NCBI GenBank assembly: GCA_035582835.1
Contig: JAYKAV010003365.1
Span: 64,411 to 128,410 of the forward strand
DNA: 64,000 nucleotides
From: Phoebastria nigripes
Lineage: Eukaryota > Chordata > Aves > Procellariiformes > Diomedeidae
Direction: 5' to 3'
The first letter of the stretch is position 1; each line of letters begins with the position of its first letter. The translations under genes were made by a program, and so were the position numbers. Below the pieces are notes generated by a model. It was not told the DNA's origin and made no database searches. It saw nothing but the letters and a program-made list of their open reading frames with translations. Below, in pieces: positions 1-14,396 of the stretch.

Positions 1-1594
1 AAGTCAGCAGGAATGTCAGAATTGGCCATGTGGCAACTGCATTTACCAGCCCAAACAAGACTTAGGTATAGAGAAACTGTAATTTAAAGCTTGGGCAGTG
101 CACTGTTACCTCATTCTATTTCCAGACTAACATATGGTTGTGGAAGCTGGAAACGTGTGAAAGGTATAAGCAGATATCAATATGCCTTTGAAAGCAAATG
201 TCACAGGAAAATATTAGGTGTATCAAAGGGAATGAATTTATAACGAATGCTGGGATCCGTCAGAGTTTCAACAACTCCATTTGACTTTATGCAGGAAAAA
301 AGGAGAGAGAAGTATCTGCGGTGTATTATGTAGGATTTAGGATGGAAATATGTGCATATGTGTTCCATATTGCCTATGCAGCGAGTCCCACACACTCCGA
401 GTGCATCAGATGTCCTTACTGTGCGCGCACAGATTGTTGGCATGCTGGCCGGGCTGTGGGGCCTCTGGAAATCTTGGACCGATGCCTAAAGCTCTTCTGG
501 TCTCTTGTTCTGGGAGGGTTGGGGGGAAGGAGGAAAAATAAGACCTATCTGGAAAATCTGGTAAACCAGATGTTACAAATGGGGACAACCAGAAGATTGA
601 AAAGTCCTTAGGAAAAATGCACGGGAGGTTTCCCACCTGTGGTCCCATGGGAGTATGGGGACTGCTTTTAAATATCCATGAGAGATAAGCATCCATGAGT
701 TAAGAAAAGCAAATCTATAGTTTGTCAGCTTCTGTTTGCTGCATAGGGATCTACATCCCTGTTTGTTAGAGATTTTGATTTGAGGGAAAGGAGTTGTCGA
801 AAAACTAGAGAAGTTTGGAAAATATTCATTTATGCACTCTGAAAAGAAAAACTCAGGCTACACCAGGAAGGGAGCCTTGTTCATGCCCTGGGCAATGTTA
901 TACGACATGGGAAGTAATTGGATTCAGATGATATTTTGTGGTAAACTTATTTTGGCATGTGGTAAACTTTCTTCATTTTTATTATCACAGTTGTTCTCAT
1001 GCTTTTTCTGAGAGGCAAAATATTTTAATACCAAAGATTAATTGTTGCTCTCTTATCTAGTTATTGCAGGTGCTGGATGATTTACTGCTGTTTTTTCCCC
1101 TTGCTTGACAGTGATCTCTAAAATACTATACATGTTTCTTCTTTAAAAAAAAAAAGCATTTGCTACATTCCACAATCTTATCACTGCAATCAGAAATGTA
1201 AAGTTTTATAAAGGATTATTAAGTCACTTAAATAGAACATTTTAAAGCTACATTAATTAGTATTTGGGAAACTTGAGATGCTGACAGCAACTCAAGGAAT
1301 ATCGTCCGCAGGATTGTTATACACTTTAACACATTAACTGTTTTGAGATCTAGCATTACTAGTTCCTGCCTTCTTTTGCTCTTGCTTCTCAAATATGTTG
1401 ATGTCTGGAAATTAGCTAGTAAAGCTAGTGGCCATTGTCAACTCTGAAGAGTCTGAGAGGTGTGTTGGAGTGTGTACTAGCGTAATAGTCAGGAGAATGA
1501 GAACAGTGCAGTGGGTCAGACCTGTCTCTGCTGTTGTAAAATCAATGGAGGTACTCTAATGTGGGGCAGACAGTAAAGTTTTATCTCTTAGAAC

Positions 1595-1800
1595 AGTAAG
1601 CTGGGTCTCAGGAGTCTTGGATTTCAATAATGATTCAGTCCCAAGTGTTGTATGTAGCTTACAGGATGTCATTTAATCCATCCTATGTGTTGTTTCATTA
1701 TCTATGAAGTGGGGATGCTACTTAATGGTATTGTCCTGAAGATAAAATCAGTTAATGATAATAGGGAGCTCCAGTACAAGTGTGTTATGAATTATTTTTG
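1595..1800 (+). repeat. Old MIR/CORE-like SINE fragment
   Basis: The order of motifs matches the MIR-type tRNA-SINE pattern at low identity: caggagtcttggatt, then gattcagt, then gtcatttaat, then tttcattatctatgaagtgg, then ggatgctact, then gaagataaaatcagttaatg. These correspond to the CORE and the 'cagtttccccatctgtaaaatggg' region known from amniote SINEs. The copy is heavily diverged and the ends are approximate. Confidence 0.5.
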
Positions 1801-2301
1801 TTAACTCAGTGAATGGATTAATTTGTCTGAGAACTTGGGATGTCACTTAGCATCTGCAGTTAGCTTGAAAAATGTACGCATTCTGTACATTAAAAAAGAA
1901 AAGGCAAAGAAAACCACCGAATCTTCAATCACAACTAGAATCTGCTAATTGTCCTGATTTAGATTAACCTGTAAACTTCCACTTGTGGCCACCCAATACT
2001 TTTTCATATGTTTGTGATTCTCTCCTCTTGCAAAACATATGAAGGGAAGAAACAGGTGCTTTTGCCTTTTTATTCAATATTTTGGCAGATTTGCTATTGC
2101 GTGATGATTACTGTGACTTAACTGTACATGGATTATTTTAGAGCAGGAAAAATAAAATAATATAAAAATACTCAGAAGGCAGAATATCCTCTATAATAAT
2201 ATCTTTGTGATTAAAAACCACTTTGAACAAGAGGTGCCTTCAAAAGTCCATCTATGCATAGCCCCATGTATATCAAAAATCGTCAGTGACTTGTGGGCCA
2301 A

Positions 2302-2322
2302 CCCCCCCCCCCCCCCCCCCCC
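2302..2322. repeat. Homopolymer of 21 C bases
   Basis: An uninterrupted run of 21 C, equal to 21 G on the other strand. It lies in the CDK19 intron, so the transcript would contain poly-C. The exact length in a draft assembly is uncertain. Confidence 0.9.
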
Positions 2323-3205
2323 AGTAATAGTCTCAGTTACATGTCTTTTTCCTTCTAATTATTTTTACCTCAGAGCACCAGTTTCATGTTCTTCCCAACT
2401 GTTAATAACTATAGGGCCTCTTATATGAGCAAGCTTTTCCTTCCCTGGTATGTCACTGACTTTGCCCTTTACAAGGCAGATGAGCTTTGCAGCAGCAGGA
2501 TTGATTCTCTAACCTCCCTGAGCAACCTACGCTGTGAGCTCAGTTAAAAAAAAGATTTAGGGAAGTAAGGCAGGAGTTCTTGCAATGTCTGTCATAGCCC
2601 AGAGCAAATAATGGATTCTAATGTGGAAATGGAACGTGAATGATGACATGAGAAAGCAAGACTCAGCATTTGGAGAAGGTTAGGATATGCATTTTGCCCA
2701 ATTTCTCTTCATACTCAATTCCATTCTGTACATGTCAGTTGGGATATGTTGTGATTTTTTGGGATATACTGCAAATACATTGTTCCTTTTATATATGGGC
2801 AGGTGAATGGTTTGGTGCAGAGTTGAACTTGCATCTTAGAGATGTTTGATTTGACTTTATTTTTTAGGGCTTCCTGTACAAAGCAGTGGACTAAAGGCTG
2901 ATTTCATTTTCTTAAATGAAAGACGAGGTTGCCATTTAAAGATCCAAAAGGTGATCTGTTATAAAACCTGGTTCCATCAACACTTTACCTTAGCTAACTA
3001 GTGAAGTAATTAAGGCCTTTAGTGTGCTGTATTTACTACCATATCTAAAATGTTCACTCACAAAAGTTGGTTTTGGTTGAAAATCTAGTACCTGCTATCA
3101 TAATAAGGTGCATACTTCTGGTGCAGGGGAATTTTTTTAGCTAATCCATCAGTTTGATCTTCAGGCACAATTGCTTCAGCAATATCAACTGAAGCTTTCA
3201 ACACT

Positions 3206-3270
3206 ACAGCCCTGATCCAGTAGAATGACTTGTTCTCAAGACAGGTGGGATTGCTTCACAAGTAGACTTC
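3206..3270. repeat. Possible old palindromic amniote repeat fragment
   Basis: The segment ccctgatccagtagaatgac, then ttgttctcaagacaggtggg, then attgcttcacaagtag resembles a palindromic interspersed repeat seen widely in turtles, crocodiles and birds ('ccctgatcctgcaaag...cacatgagtagt'). The similarity is partial and judged from memory. Confidence 0.25.
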
Positions 3271-5040
3271 TTGGCAATAGCTGTGACTGACAGCAGAATT
3301 GCGTTTCACAGCAGTTTATTTTGTTGCCTATCCAATAGATTCGCTTGTAATTATGTAGGAGTTATTCTCAGTGCCTTATTAGAAAGAGCTGTAAGGCTGA
3401 ACCCCTTACTAACAGAAATGTTAAGATATTGTAAAGCACTCTGTTTAGAAGGAGAAATAAGCCTCTCTGTGCTAAGAGGCAAGATTTCTTTGTGTGCATT
3501 CCTCTCTGTTGACTGAAATAAGGTAGGCATCAAAAGCTTTAATAATTCCCAGAAAAGACTGTCATGGCTTGTGAATTGGAACAGGCCAGGAAAGTACTCT
3601 TCACACATGTTCCTAGTTATAACTTAATCTACCAGATAGCAGGCCTTTTGCTCACCTTGTGTTAGCTCTGAAAGTGTTGACGTGTTGGAACAAGTAGTAA
3701 AAAGTTGTAATAGTTAATGACACAAGCTAAGTGAGAGCACACAACAGATTATAAACTCGTTGTCCGTCTTCATTTAGCATGGAGTTAACCTCCAAAGAGC
3801 CCCGTTGTGTACAGAAAAGCTGTTTTGTTAAAAGATTCTGCATTTAATTAGGGAAAAAAGTGTAATTCCCTTTCAGAGAATATGTACTGCTCACTTCTCA
3901 TTTGCTGCAGTTCAGAAGAGCACAGAAAATGGCAAAAATTCTCTAATATGCTGGGCTATTTGTACAATATAGATTGTACGATATTGGACACTTACCTGCA
4001 GTGATGGAATAAGATGGGGGAAAAAATGGAGGAGGAGGGGGGAAATTAATGATAAAGCACCATAATTAGTAATCAGGAGTTCCTGGCTTTCCAGTTCTAT
4101 GATCAGATGATACTGACAATCATTTTTTTTTCATATGATAATGTGAAAATGCAAAGCTGCTTGTGTTCCCTGAAAAGCTTTGTAAATACTACTTTACCAA
4201 ACAGCGGCATATCTTGCCTGTTCTTAACTCTTTCATTATTACAGGAGGAAATGGTAACAATTTGTGTATTAGACCTGCCTAATACTTTGCAGTATAAAAG
4301 AGACTTGTGACCTTTGCAATGAGAAGCTTTCATACTTCCTTTACTTGCTGCAGTTGTTTGATATTTGGTAGGGGGAAGTAGCCCTGAGGCTACAAAGCTG
4401 CCTTTTGTGTCACCCGTTACATTCCTTGTGCTTTTGATGAGTTGTCACTGAAAGAACATTTTTCTTTTTACTTTTGTTTCTTTGAAAAGCTTTGGCAGCC
4501 TGCCAGAGTACCTCTTGGACCCTCTGAGGTATAAGCACTGCTGTTGCTGGAACAAAAGTAGCAGTACGTTCTTTACTACATCTTGGAGATACTAGGGTTG
4601 GCATAAAAATAATAGCCCTCTGCTGTCTCTGACGCATCTGACGGTTTAGGATTAGGGAGAAAAGGAGGCTGTAACACACTTTCCTTGCCAGAACTCAGCG
4701 CTTGTCCCAGTGACCTAATTCCCTGCCCTGAAGCGGCATCACCTGAGGCTGGAGCCCACCCCAGTTTCTGGAAGAAGAACTGAGAGAAGAGAAGAAAGAA
4801 GATGGAACCATCACTCTATTCGGCATTCATGCAGCCATTGCTCTATTCTGTCTCTCAAGGATGTTAGTCTGCTCTACTGCTAGCTAATGTAGTTAATCTG
4901 TAGTTTATACAGTAGTAGTATTCTTGGAGATACAACTGAAGAGTTAAAGAATTGCTGATGAAAATGTGGTATATAGGATTTGGGGGGGTGGGGGAAGTAT
5001 TTGAAAAGACAGGCACTGAAAATCCTTACAAAAGCAGTAT

Positions 5041-5103
5041 GATGTTGGTAAAAGTTTAATTCTTGAGCTACTGATGTTGGTAAAAGTTCAATTCTTGTGC
5101 TCT
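5041..5103. repeat. 32-bp tandem duplication
   Basis: Two adjacent copies with a 32-bp period. Copy one (5041-5072) starts gatgttggtaaaagtttaat and copy two (5073-5103) starts gatgttggtaaaagttcaat. They differ at only a few positions, so the duplication looks fairly recent relative to the intron. Confidence 0.85.
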
Positions 5104-6616
5104 GTGGTACAATTGTTGATAAGACTGCATTTTCCCTGCCTTGAGGATTCCTGTCTTCTTCAGTACATAGGCTGCACAAGGAAAATACAAGGTTGCATAT
5201 AGAACCATAAACCTGGAATTTCCAAATTTTTNGATGTGAAGTTCTGTAAATTAAAGATTTAAGTTCTTTAACAGGGTTTCTTTGTTTGCAATCGTATTTT
5301 TGCTGCATGAGAGGACTGCTTAGGGCCTCTGGTCCTATTGCCACTCCCCTTATTAAATCTATTGTACCTGTGTTGTCACGCTTACCACAGTAATCAAGTG
5401 TAATGTTGGAAGCTAGATAATGTGTCTAATGCACAGCAGAAGTCTGAAATCATACGATCCAGGATCTTCATTTAATGCTGATATACTGAGGAATAGAAAT
5501 TTAAGTGGGAAAATAAATATTTTAACAAGCTAAAATAACTCTGTTTAGAGAGAATGAAGAAATCCTGGCCCACTAAAGCCCTGTAGAAAATTACAGTTTA
5601 TTTCGGTGAACTCAGAATTTCAGTCAAGATGCTTCAAAATTTTTCAGGTATAGTAATTGAAATTAATTAAATTCGTAGTACAAACATAAGAAAAGGGCAG
5701 CTTAGTTTAAAAGGCTAGGATGAAGGCATACAGGTAAAAAAAAGTGTGAGGATAATAGATTTCATGACTGATTTGAATTAATATGGTTTTGCCTTTAGAA
5801 GTTTTGAACTATCTTGACTCTACATCATGGCACAGGAGATTATGCGCTCTTGAAATAAAACATTGCTTTTAGATGCACGTTTAGCTGGCTGTGAGCATCC
5901 TTCAGATTACCGAGAGGTATTTTTTCTGTCTGCAGAACTTTCGTCTTTGGCTTTACAGTATAAACTTCTGTTCTTCAGTACAGTTCTGTCGAGATGCTGT
6001 TTGTTAAAGATCGGTAAACATTGCCTAACTTACCAATGAGTGATAGCAAGTTTCTGACCCTTAGCCCACTGACACCATTTTTTGCTTCCCCTTGAAAAGC
6101 CTGTCACATGTAAATGTTTGACCCCATTCTCAGTTCTTCATAGGAAGTGTCAAATTTAAAAGGCTAGTAACCACTTCCTCCTTGACCTTCTGTTTTGCTG
6201 ACTACATAAAAATTGAGACCTTAATGTACGAAAGGGAAGACCTTTCCCTTGTGTCTGTGTGTGATAGCAACAGGTATGTTCTAGTCACCTTATTGGACCA
6301 AAGAAATGAGAAATTCCCCTTTAAAGATGTATTATTATTTTAAATCTAATTTCTAGGTATTTAAATCCAGTGTAAAAATTAATAAACTCTTTTTCTATAG
6401 TATCTCTATGCTCCTAGGTCACTGTGTGTAAAGATTCCAGATAAGTTTAGAATCTGCTGCTGTGCTCAGCATGAGAGGCAAGATTTTCTTATAAAGAGGT
6501 TATATCAATTGGTCTAATGAAAAGGTATTTATTTGAAAAAATTAGACACGTGTTTGCTTGTGCAGCCACCTTTCAGGTTTCGAGTATGTTGGCATATTTG
6601 TTGTCCTTGCCTTGAT

Positions 6617-6856
6617 TTGCACCGGGGGAGGTTTACATTGGATATTAGGAAAAATTTCTTCACTGAAAGTGTTATCAAGCATTGGAACAGGCTGCCCAGG
6701 GAAGTGGTTGAGTCACCATCCCTGAGGTATTTAAAAGTGTAGATGTGGCACTTAAGGACACGGTTTAGTGGTGGACTTGGCAGTGTTAGGTTTATGGTTG
6801 GACTCAATGATCTTAAAGGTCTTTTCCAACCTAAATGATTCTATGATTCTATGATT
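6617..6856 (+). mobile_element. CR1 LINE, 5'-truncated 3' end
   Basis: A non-LTR retrotransposon tail. It carries the hallmark avian CR1 3' sequence: gaggtttacattggatatta, caggctgcccagggaagtgg, ggtggacttggcagtgttag, cttttccaacctaaatgatt. It ends in two copies of the octamer ATTCTATG (6838-6853), the CR1 3' terminus. It is about 240 bases long, truncated at the 5' side as is usual for CR1, and sense to CDK19. Confidence 0.95.
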
Positions 6857-7980
6857 TGAAAGATTTGGTGAATCTTATCTAAACATTGTAGCTCTTTATA
6901 GGTGACCTGGATTGCCTTGTTTGGGCTAAGGCCATGCTAACTAGCTTTTGGTTACCCTGGTTGTTGCGTTAGCCCTTGGTGGACATAGAGAAGCTGTATT
7001 CTGGCGTCCATCCATTTGCTTCCTTTACTAGCATTCAGGTATGTCCTGGAGTCTAGACTTTGTGTTCAAACCAAAACAAAAAAAAAGCAGGTTAGTTGAA
7101 GCTGCTAGACCAAACTCACTAATGATGAATTCCACGGATCGATTGCAGCTAAATAGATGTTTTCCCATTCTTAACTTCCTTTCTTTAACAGAATTTTATT
7201 AAAGAATTATATGAGGCTAAGAGTTTGTTTATGTATTTCTTTTCTTGGATATAGTTAAGAAGCATAAAGTATTTCGTCTTGGACTCTGTCCTGTCTTCAA
7301 TGAAACATTGTAGTTAATATGCATGGGAAAAGATGTTTCATTTTGAGAATCAAGGCTATTGCTCAACAAATTGTCTTATTGTCTTAAATTGTCGTAATAT
7401 TCTTAAAGAATGTTTCCAAATATTGGAACAAATACAGAAATGAGATTATTGTGCCATAGAAAGGAAAGAATACATGAGCATTTGTCTGCTTGATCAGCCC
7501 TATCATTAAAACAGTTATATCAGCATCCTTAGCGCTGTAGCCAAGGAGCAAGTACAAAAAGTAGAGTGGGACACGCAGGATTTTCTCAGGTTTAGTAGCT
7601 GACCTATAAAACTATTAGAGTCACAGGTTTTAAAACTGGGACATGGACAGCCATACAAATATTCTAATCTGTGTACCCAGGCGTATATATGGAAAGTCTG
7701 TTTACCAACCACAAGTGACCATCTTTAAAAGGCTATTTTTTCCTTTTATAAAATTATTTTGTAGTACTTGAGAAATATTGTTACAGTGGAGGGATATTTC
7801 ACTGGTGAATAGGTTTGAATGGGACCTGAGCAAGCTGTTCGGTGAGGAGTCTAGGGAAAGGAGTATGCTACAAAGGCCTTCACTCCCAGCCCTTTCCAGA
7901 GCCAGGGAGCAAAACTGGCTTGCATTCAGGTTCAGTGTAAACTTGAGGAAAGTGGGGAGTCTGGAAGACTTGGAGGGCAA

Positions 7981-8098
7981 AGGAAAAAAAAAAAAAAAAC
8001 AACAAAAAACCCACACCAAAAAAAACCCCAAAAACCAAAAAACACCAAACCAAAAGCAAACAAACAAACAAAAAACCCAACAAAAGAACAAACAGTAA
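7981..8098 (+). repeat. A/C-only low-complexity tract
   Basis: About 118 bases are almost purely A and C on the plus strand: an A16 run, then CAAA/CCAA-type units and a (CAAA)n stretch near 8058-8072. T is absent and G is rare. The strand asymmetry makes open frames in both directions (Lys/Gln/Asn-rich on plus, Phe/Leu/Val/Gly-rich on minus) that are artefacts of composition. Confidence 0.85.
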
Positions 8099-10781
8099 AA
8101 ACCTTTTACCATGGATCATTCCTGAAACCTAATGATAGTAGAAAAAAGTGTAGGAAACAGAACCATCCTTATAGGAATGGTTGTATTACTCTGGTATATT
8201 TATTAGGATCCTACCGGGACATCAGATGGGGAAAACATCTAGTATCCAATGCAACCTTGTAGGACCTATATGGCCCTGTTTTCAGTGGTTCTGGTACATA
8301 ACAAGTTAAAATGGATACCGTCTGTAGTTTGCCTNTTATTTTTGGTGGTTGCTTTTAAACAGAAATTGTATTTATAATGAAATTGTTATACAGCATTATA
8401 AGAAGTTCCTCTTGTGCTAGAGGCAGATATGCACTAGATTAATAATGCACTGTAGTTGAAAAATACTGCTTATGTGTTTTAAGCTTTGCCCCTGTAAATG
8501 CCCACTTCTGAGGGGTAGTACTTCCTATCTGGAATAGATTTGGAATAGATGTAATAATCATTAATCTTCTTTAGGGACCACAAACTGAAAACGTATGAAA
8601 TGGCACTGGATAGGGAAATTGCTAATTATTGACACATTTTTCCATAGTTAGAGCTGAAGTTTGTATTTGGTTGACTAACATGAACAATGTAGGAGATAAA
8701 TACCTATTAGAACTGCTTGTATTGATGAAGCTTTTANACTTGCCAGAATTTAACGAGGCGTTCCTGCTAGAAAAATGCCACATGTGGTAAATAATTACTG
8801 TAAGTTATGAATGTTATTAAAAAAAAAAAGGGACTAGCCAAACTTTGCAGAAAATCATTAACTGTGAGAATGGTTTCAATATGTGCCAAGGATGTGTTCG
8901 AGATCAGGTTACACAAAAGTTAGAATCACAAAGGGAAGACCCTGACCTGCTTGAGCTGCATGGCTATAAGGCCTTTTCCAGCTGTTTAATCTTCACTTAC
9001 GGAAATTAAAGCTTCAGGTTTTCTGTACTAAGTATTTTGGGTTACTTTATATTAGTTCTTTGAAGCTGAAGAGTATCTGGCAAGAGACCTAAAGTGTTGA
9101 ACCCCAGCACTATGAACTACTAGAGACTATAATGACTGATCGGAGCTAAAGTATTCTCATGCTTGACTTGTCTAGTAATGCCATCCCATAGAAAATACAA
9201 CACCAGCTTGGGAGTTGCCAGTGTTTATTCAGATGTAACTTCCAGTTGGTACAACGTCTGTCTGAACTCTCAAAGGGTTTAAAATGTGCTCTCTGTATTA
9301 ATCGCAGAGTCAGGAAGTGGGAATGCGTTGCCACAGTGGCTCTGCTCTCACACAGTTCAGCTGATGAAGGAGGAGCAGAGTTTTGAAGTTTGCTGTGTCA
9401 TATCAGGGAGATTTCCCAGTTCAGCTTTGCTTTAAAAGGAAAAGCTCAGTCTGGATAGAGCAGTAATGAATAGAATAATGAGCAGTGGCCCAGCCTCTCC
9501 CTCACTATGTGATGGACAGTGAGCACTGCAGAAAGCCATGAAAANCAAGAGGGCTGCAACTCCTTTGGCCTCTAGATAAACCATCTCCAAAAGGATTTGC
9601 TATCTAGTATGAAAATGAGTGAATAGATACTGTTAAATGAAGATGCTAGTCTTCAAATAGTAAGTAATTTCCATTCTGGAGTAGATAATTTATGCCTACT
9701 ACCCAGGCAGGAATTGTGATTAATATGCTGCATTAGCTGCTTGAGCAGATAAAATCTCAAGAGCTAAAGANCTTGTTTTCATGCAGATAAGGCTAATAAG
9801 AAAATCAAAGGAAGATAAAACCCTGAGAAAGTGATGTAATGCACAGAGCAAGTTATACCCTGTCGAAACTGTAAAGTCTGAATGAAATGTTATCAGACTT
9901 TCCTGTAAAGGAAGTAGGGAGAAAGGCTTATAAATTGGGACACCCCAAGCTCCACACCTGTAACATGATGGAAATGGAACTGACCTGTTTTGGCAAAGAG
10001 TGTGTGATGGCTCTCTTTTCATTCGCTACATCAAGAGAGCAGTGCTTTTTTCTTTCTTCAGGAGACCATGTGTCTCTCAGGCTGCATGGGCCAAACACCA
10101 CCATTGACAGCAGGTGGGGTTTTGAGTCTCAGATTAGTTGCAACGAACAGGAGACTTCTTTTGGTGTTCTCTTTAGTCTGAATCTAATAAACCAAACTCC
10201 AGTGAGGTCATTTTTTATCTCTTAGACTTATAAATTAAGGGTAAATTGTTTTCTATATTTATGCTATTAAATTTGATAAAATCCAAAAGGTTTCCCAGGG
10301 TCATCTAGTTTAACCTCAACTACTAAGCAAGTCTCTGCACTCTTGTATTCAGCAATCTATGCTCATTATTCATCTGATCTCAGCATCTTTTTCCAGAGTT
10401 ATATCCCAGACACGTATCTGTCAATGTAGCAAATCCATTTCTTTTCTGCTAGTAGCCGCCTTCTCACTGACAAATTCACACTTTCATTTTAAGATGCATA
10501 ATAAAGCATTTGGGTCACACAGATCACTAAGATGGGTGGTGATAGTAGTAACTAGAACGAATACATGTAATCTAGAAATTTCTTCTCCTGTAAATGAAAC
10601 TAATGTTCTTGTCCACAATAGATTTGATTTTGAAAAGCATATTAATGAGAAATTTATGAAATAGAGGTTGTTAATTTCTTTCATTAAAACATCAGTATAT
10701 CATGCTGTTGTTTTCTGTATGTACATGAGATGTAGATGAGACAGTTTCAGTATTGTTCCAGTGGGAGTCAGTTGTCAAGTA

Positions 10782-10785
<4 letters not shown>

Positions 10786-10842
<57 letters not shown>
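10786..10842. repeat. Homopolymer of 57 T bases
   Basis: An uninterrupted run of about 57 T in the CDK19 intron, about 520 bases before the first visible exon. It could be the A tail of a minus-strand retrocopy, but no recognisable element abuts it (the right flank is aaagtttggtcatcattctt). A homopolymer this long may also reflect assembly or sequencing error. Confidence 0.9.
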
Positions 10843-10846
<4 letters not shown>

Positions 10847-11335
10847 TTTGGTCATCATTCTTCTACTCTTGATTAAAATTAGGAACTTGTTTCTCCATTC
10901 TAACTAGCTTGCACTATATGGCTAAACATAGGAGTCATTAGTCTTTTCCTTTGTAGTATTTATTTGGTTACCAATTATCTGTTTGGAATTGTTCTGAAAT
11001 ATGTGATAGAACTGTTATTTCAATGTAACTTTATGGGGGATTTATGGTTTGGTTTTGACAAGCCATGTCATCAGCAAATATTGTGTAGGTTTCTGCCATA
11101 ACTGTGAATCCAAGTGCTGGACTGCCAGTGTACAACTTGAAACAGAATTTGGAGACTCTAATTTTGATTGAAAAAACCTATATCTTCAGATTTTACCCTT
11201 TTAATGTATTATAGTAATGCATTATTTTTAAAGTACTGTATGTAATTATACTGTGAGGCATTTTATCTTACTGTGGTTATACAAGTTGTTGAGAAATTGT
11301 GCAGAAACAAAAACAAGAGTGATGAAGTACAGTAA

Positions 11336-11539
<204 letters not shown>

Positions 11540-11762
11540 TAATGCTACTGAGTTGATTTTTTTTTCTAAAGGAAATGACTAGTTGTTTGTATAGGTACGA
11601 AGAAGCTGTCAGTTTGATGGATTTGGAAATGCTGACAATTATGGAATAGCACTGGCCAACAAACATAAAGTCAAACAACTGCTGTAGTTATTTCTTCTCG
11701 TGTATTACTTAACCTACGCTTTCAGAATTGTAAATGCTTCTCCTTTTTCCCCCCCACCAAAG

Positions 11763-11832
11763 ATAAAGATTGGGAAGACATAAGGAAGATGCCAGAATAT
11801 CCAACTCTTCAGAAAGATTTTAGGAGAACAAC
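11763..11832 (+). CDS. CDK19: CDK19 coding exon: C-lobe linker
   Basis: This 70-bp exon follows a 252-bp intron, one of the shortest in the gene. Joined to the G left by the previous exon it reads [20 protein letters not shown] followed by Arg-Arg-Thr. This region lies between helices αG and αH of the C-lobe. Arg-Lys-Met-Pro-Glu-Tyr-Pro-Thr matches CDK19 as I recall it; CDK8 differs with Lys-Lys-Met-Pro-Glu-His-Ser-Thr. The acceptor is a C-rich tract ending in aaag and the donor is gtaagtg, close to consensus. The exon ends with AC, which the next exon completes to ACA (Thr), so the frame is maintained. The small intron has an in-frame stop soon after the donor, so read-through would truncate the kinase. 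Confidence 0.96.
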
Positions 11833-13132
<1,300 letters not shown>

Positions 13133-14307
13133 TGAAAATCACTGTGATGATAGGAATGAAATGCATTTCTAATGGTAATATCTGTGTCTGTTCTTCTTTC
13201 TCATTCTAATGAACACTGACGTTAAAGAAAGCTATTTATCACTAACTGGCCATTTTTGAGATGTGTTTTCTTCATATACATTCACGCTGAGCGTGTGCTT
13301 AAACTGCTGGTATTGAAGATCTGAAGGTCTTATCTAATTAAGATCTGCAAGGCACTCGTATACCCAGCCTTACCCTTAGGTCTGCTGTGTAAATAGGATA
13401 GTGAGTATTATATATCCTTTGATTCCGTGTTGTTTCAGAGAGCTAAAGAGATCCCAAGAGCTGAAGAGTTTTGTGAAGAAAGGGAAGAGGAAAGGAGAAA
13501 TTTAATTATCTCCTGTAGTAATTTTCTTTTTTTTTTTTTTCTTTTTTTTTCCTTTTTATTTCCTCTGATAATAGTCCACCTCTGTTCTGTGGGTGATTCC
13601 AAAAAAATATCCCTAAACATGTATTTGCTGGTTACCTAGTTGAGTTATTCATTGTAGGTGAATACAGGGATCTGTCTCATACAGCATCATTTCTGGATGC
13701 CTCTGTGATGACTTAGTGCTGTCTAAATTTAGGAATGAAGTTCAAAGTGACTTTGCTAGTGCTGTGAACAGGGAGTCTCTGTAATGAGGCTGTTAGTGCA
13801 TCTTGAGTTCTAGTGGTCTGTTTTCATCACTAGTTACAGATTCAGCATAGCAGTCTTCTCTCTAGGTCCTGGCAAAGATTTGCTCTTTGACTTATTAGTA
13901 GCTGCTGGATGATGACACAAATAGCTGTGGAAACAGAATAGGTTGGTCCCAAGCGGGTGGAAGGGAAGCATTCACATAAGAAGTGTGAGACTTCAAGAAA
14001 AAAGAAATGAAAGTTCTTAAACTCAACTTACTGGACACACATTGGAATGATCTGGAGGAAGAGTCTGACTGAAAAGACGACAATTGTAAGAGACATGATT
14101 AGTTAGCACCTGAATTTCCCCATTTTCCTACTAAAGGTGGAAGCCACCAGAAAGCCTGGTGGAAAGGCAAAGAAGCAAATTGGTTGCTGTCAGCTTATAT
14201 GGTTAATTCATCAAAGCTATGAACACTAAGTTGAGAGTCATCTTCGGTGGGTAGGCTACTTTTCCAGGGGGAAATATTAACCAGATCTCTAAAGAACACA
14301 AAACTAA

Positions 14308-14351
14308 CCATAGGGTGGCAAAAGATACATACATATTTTGCCACCCTATGG
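14308..14351. repeat. Perfect 16-bp inverted repeat with 12-base loop
   Basis: Left arm CCATAGGGTGGCAAAA at 14308-14323, loop gatacatacata at 14324-14335, right arm TTTTGCCACCCTATGG at 14336-14351. All 16 pairs match. It lies inside a CDK19 intron and is followed by a TA/CA microsatellite. It is shorter than a typical microRNA precursor; it may be the core of a palindromic transposon or a chance or gene-conversion palindrome. Confidence 0.9.
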
Positions 14352-14368
14352 CATATTATAGATTTTTT

Positions 14369-14396
14369 TATATATATACACACACACACACATATG
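14369..14396. repeat. (TA)n(CA)n microsatellite
   Basis: A short TA run passes directly into about eight CA units (cacacacacacaca) and then catatgcacaca. It is a simple repeat without coding meaning. Confidence 0.85.

Noticed and set aside
7702..8119. Hydrophobic minus-strand and Lys-rich plus-strand frames
   Set aside because: Both are produced by the A/C-only tract and have no coding signature outside it.
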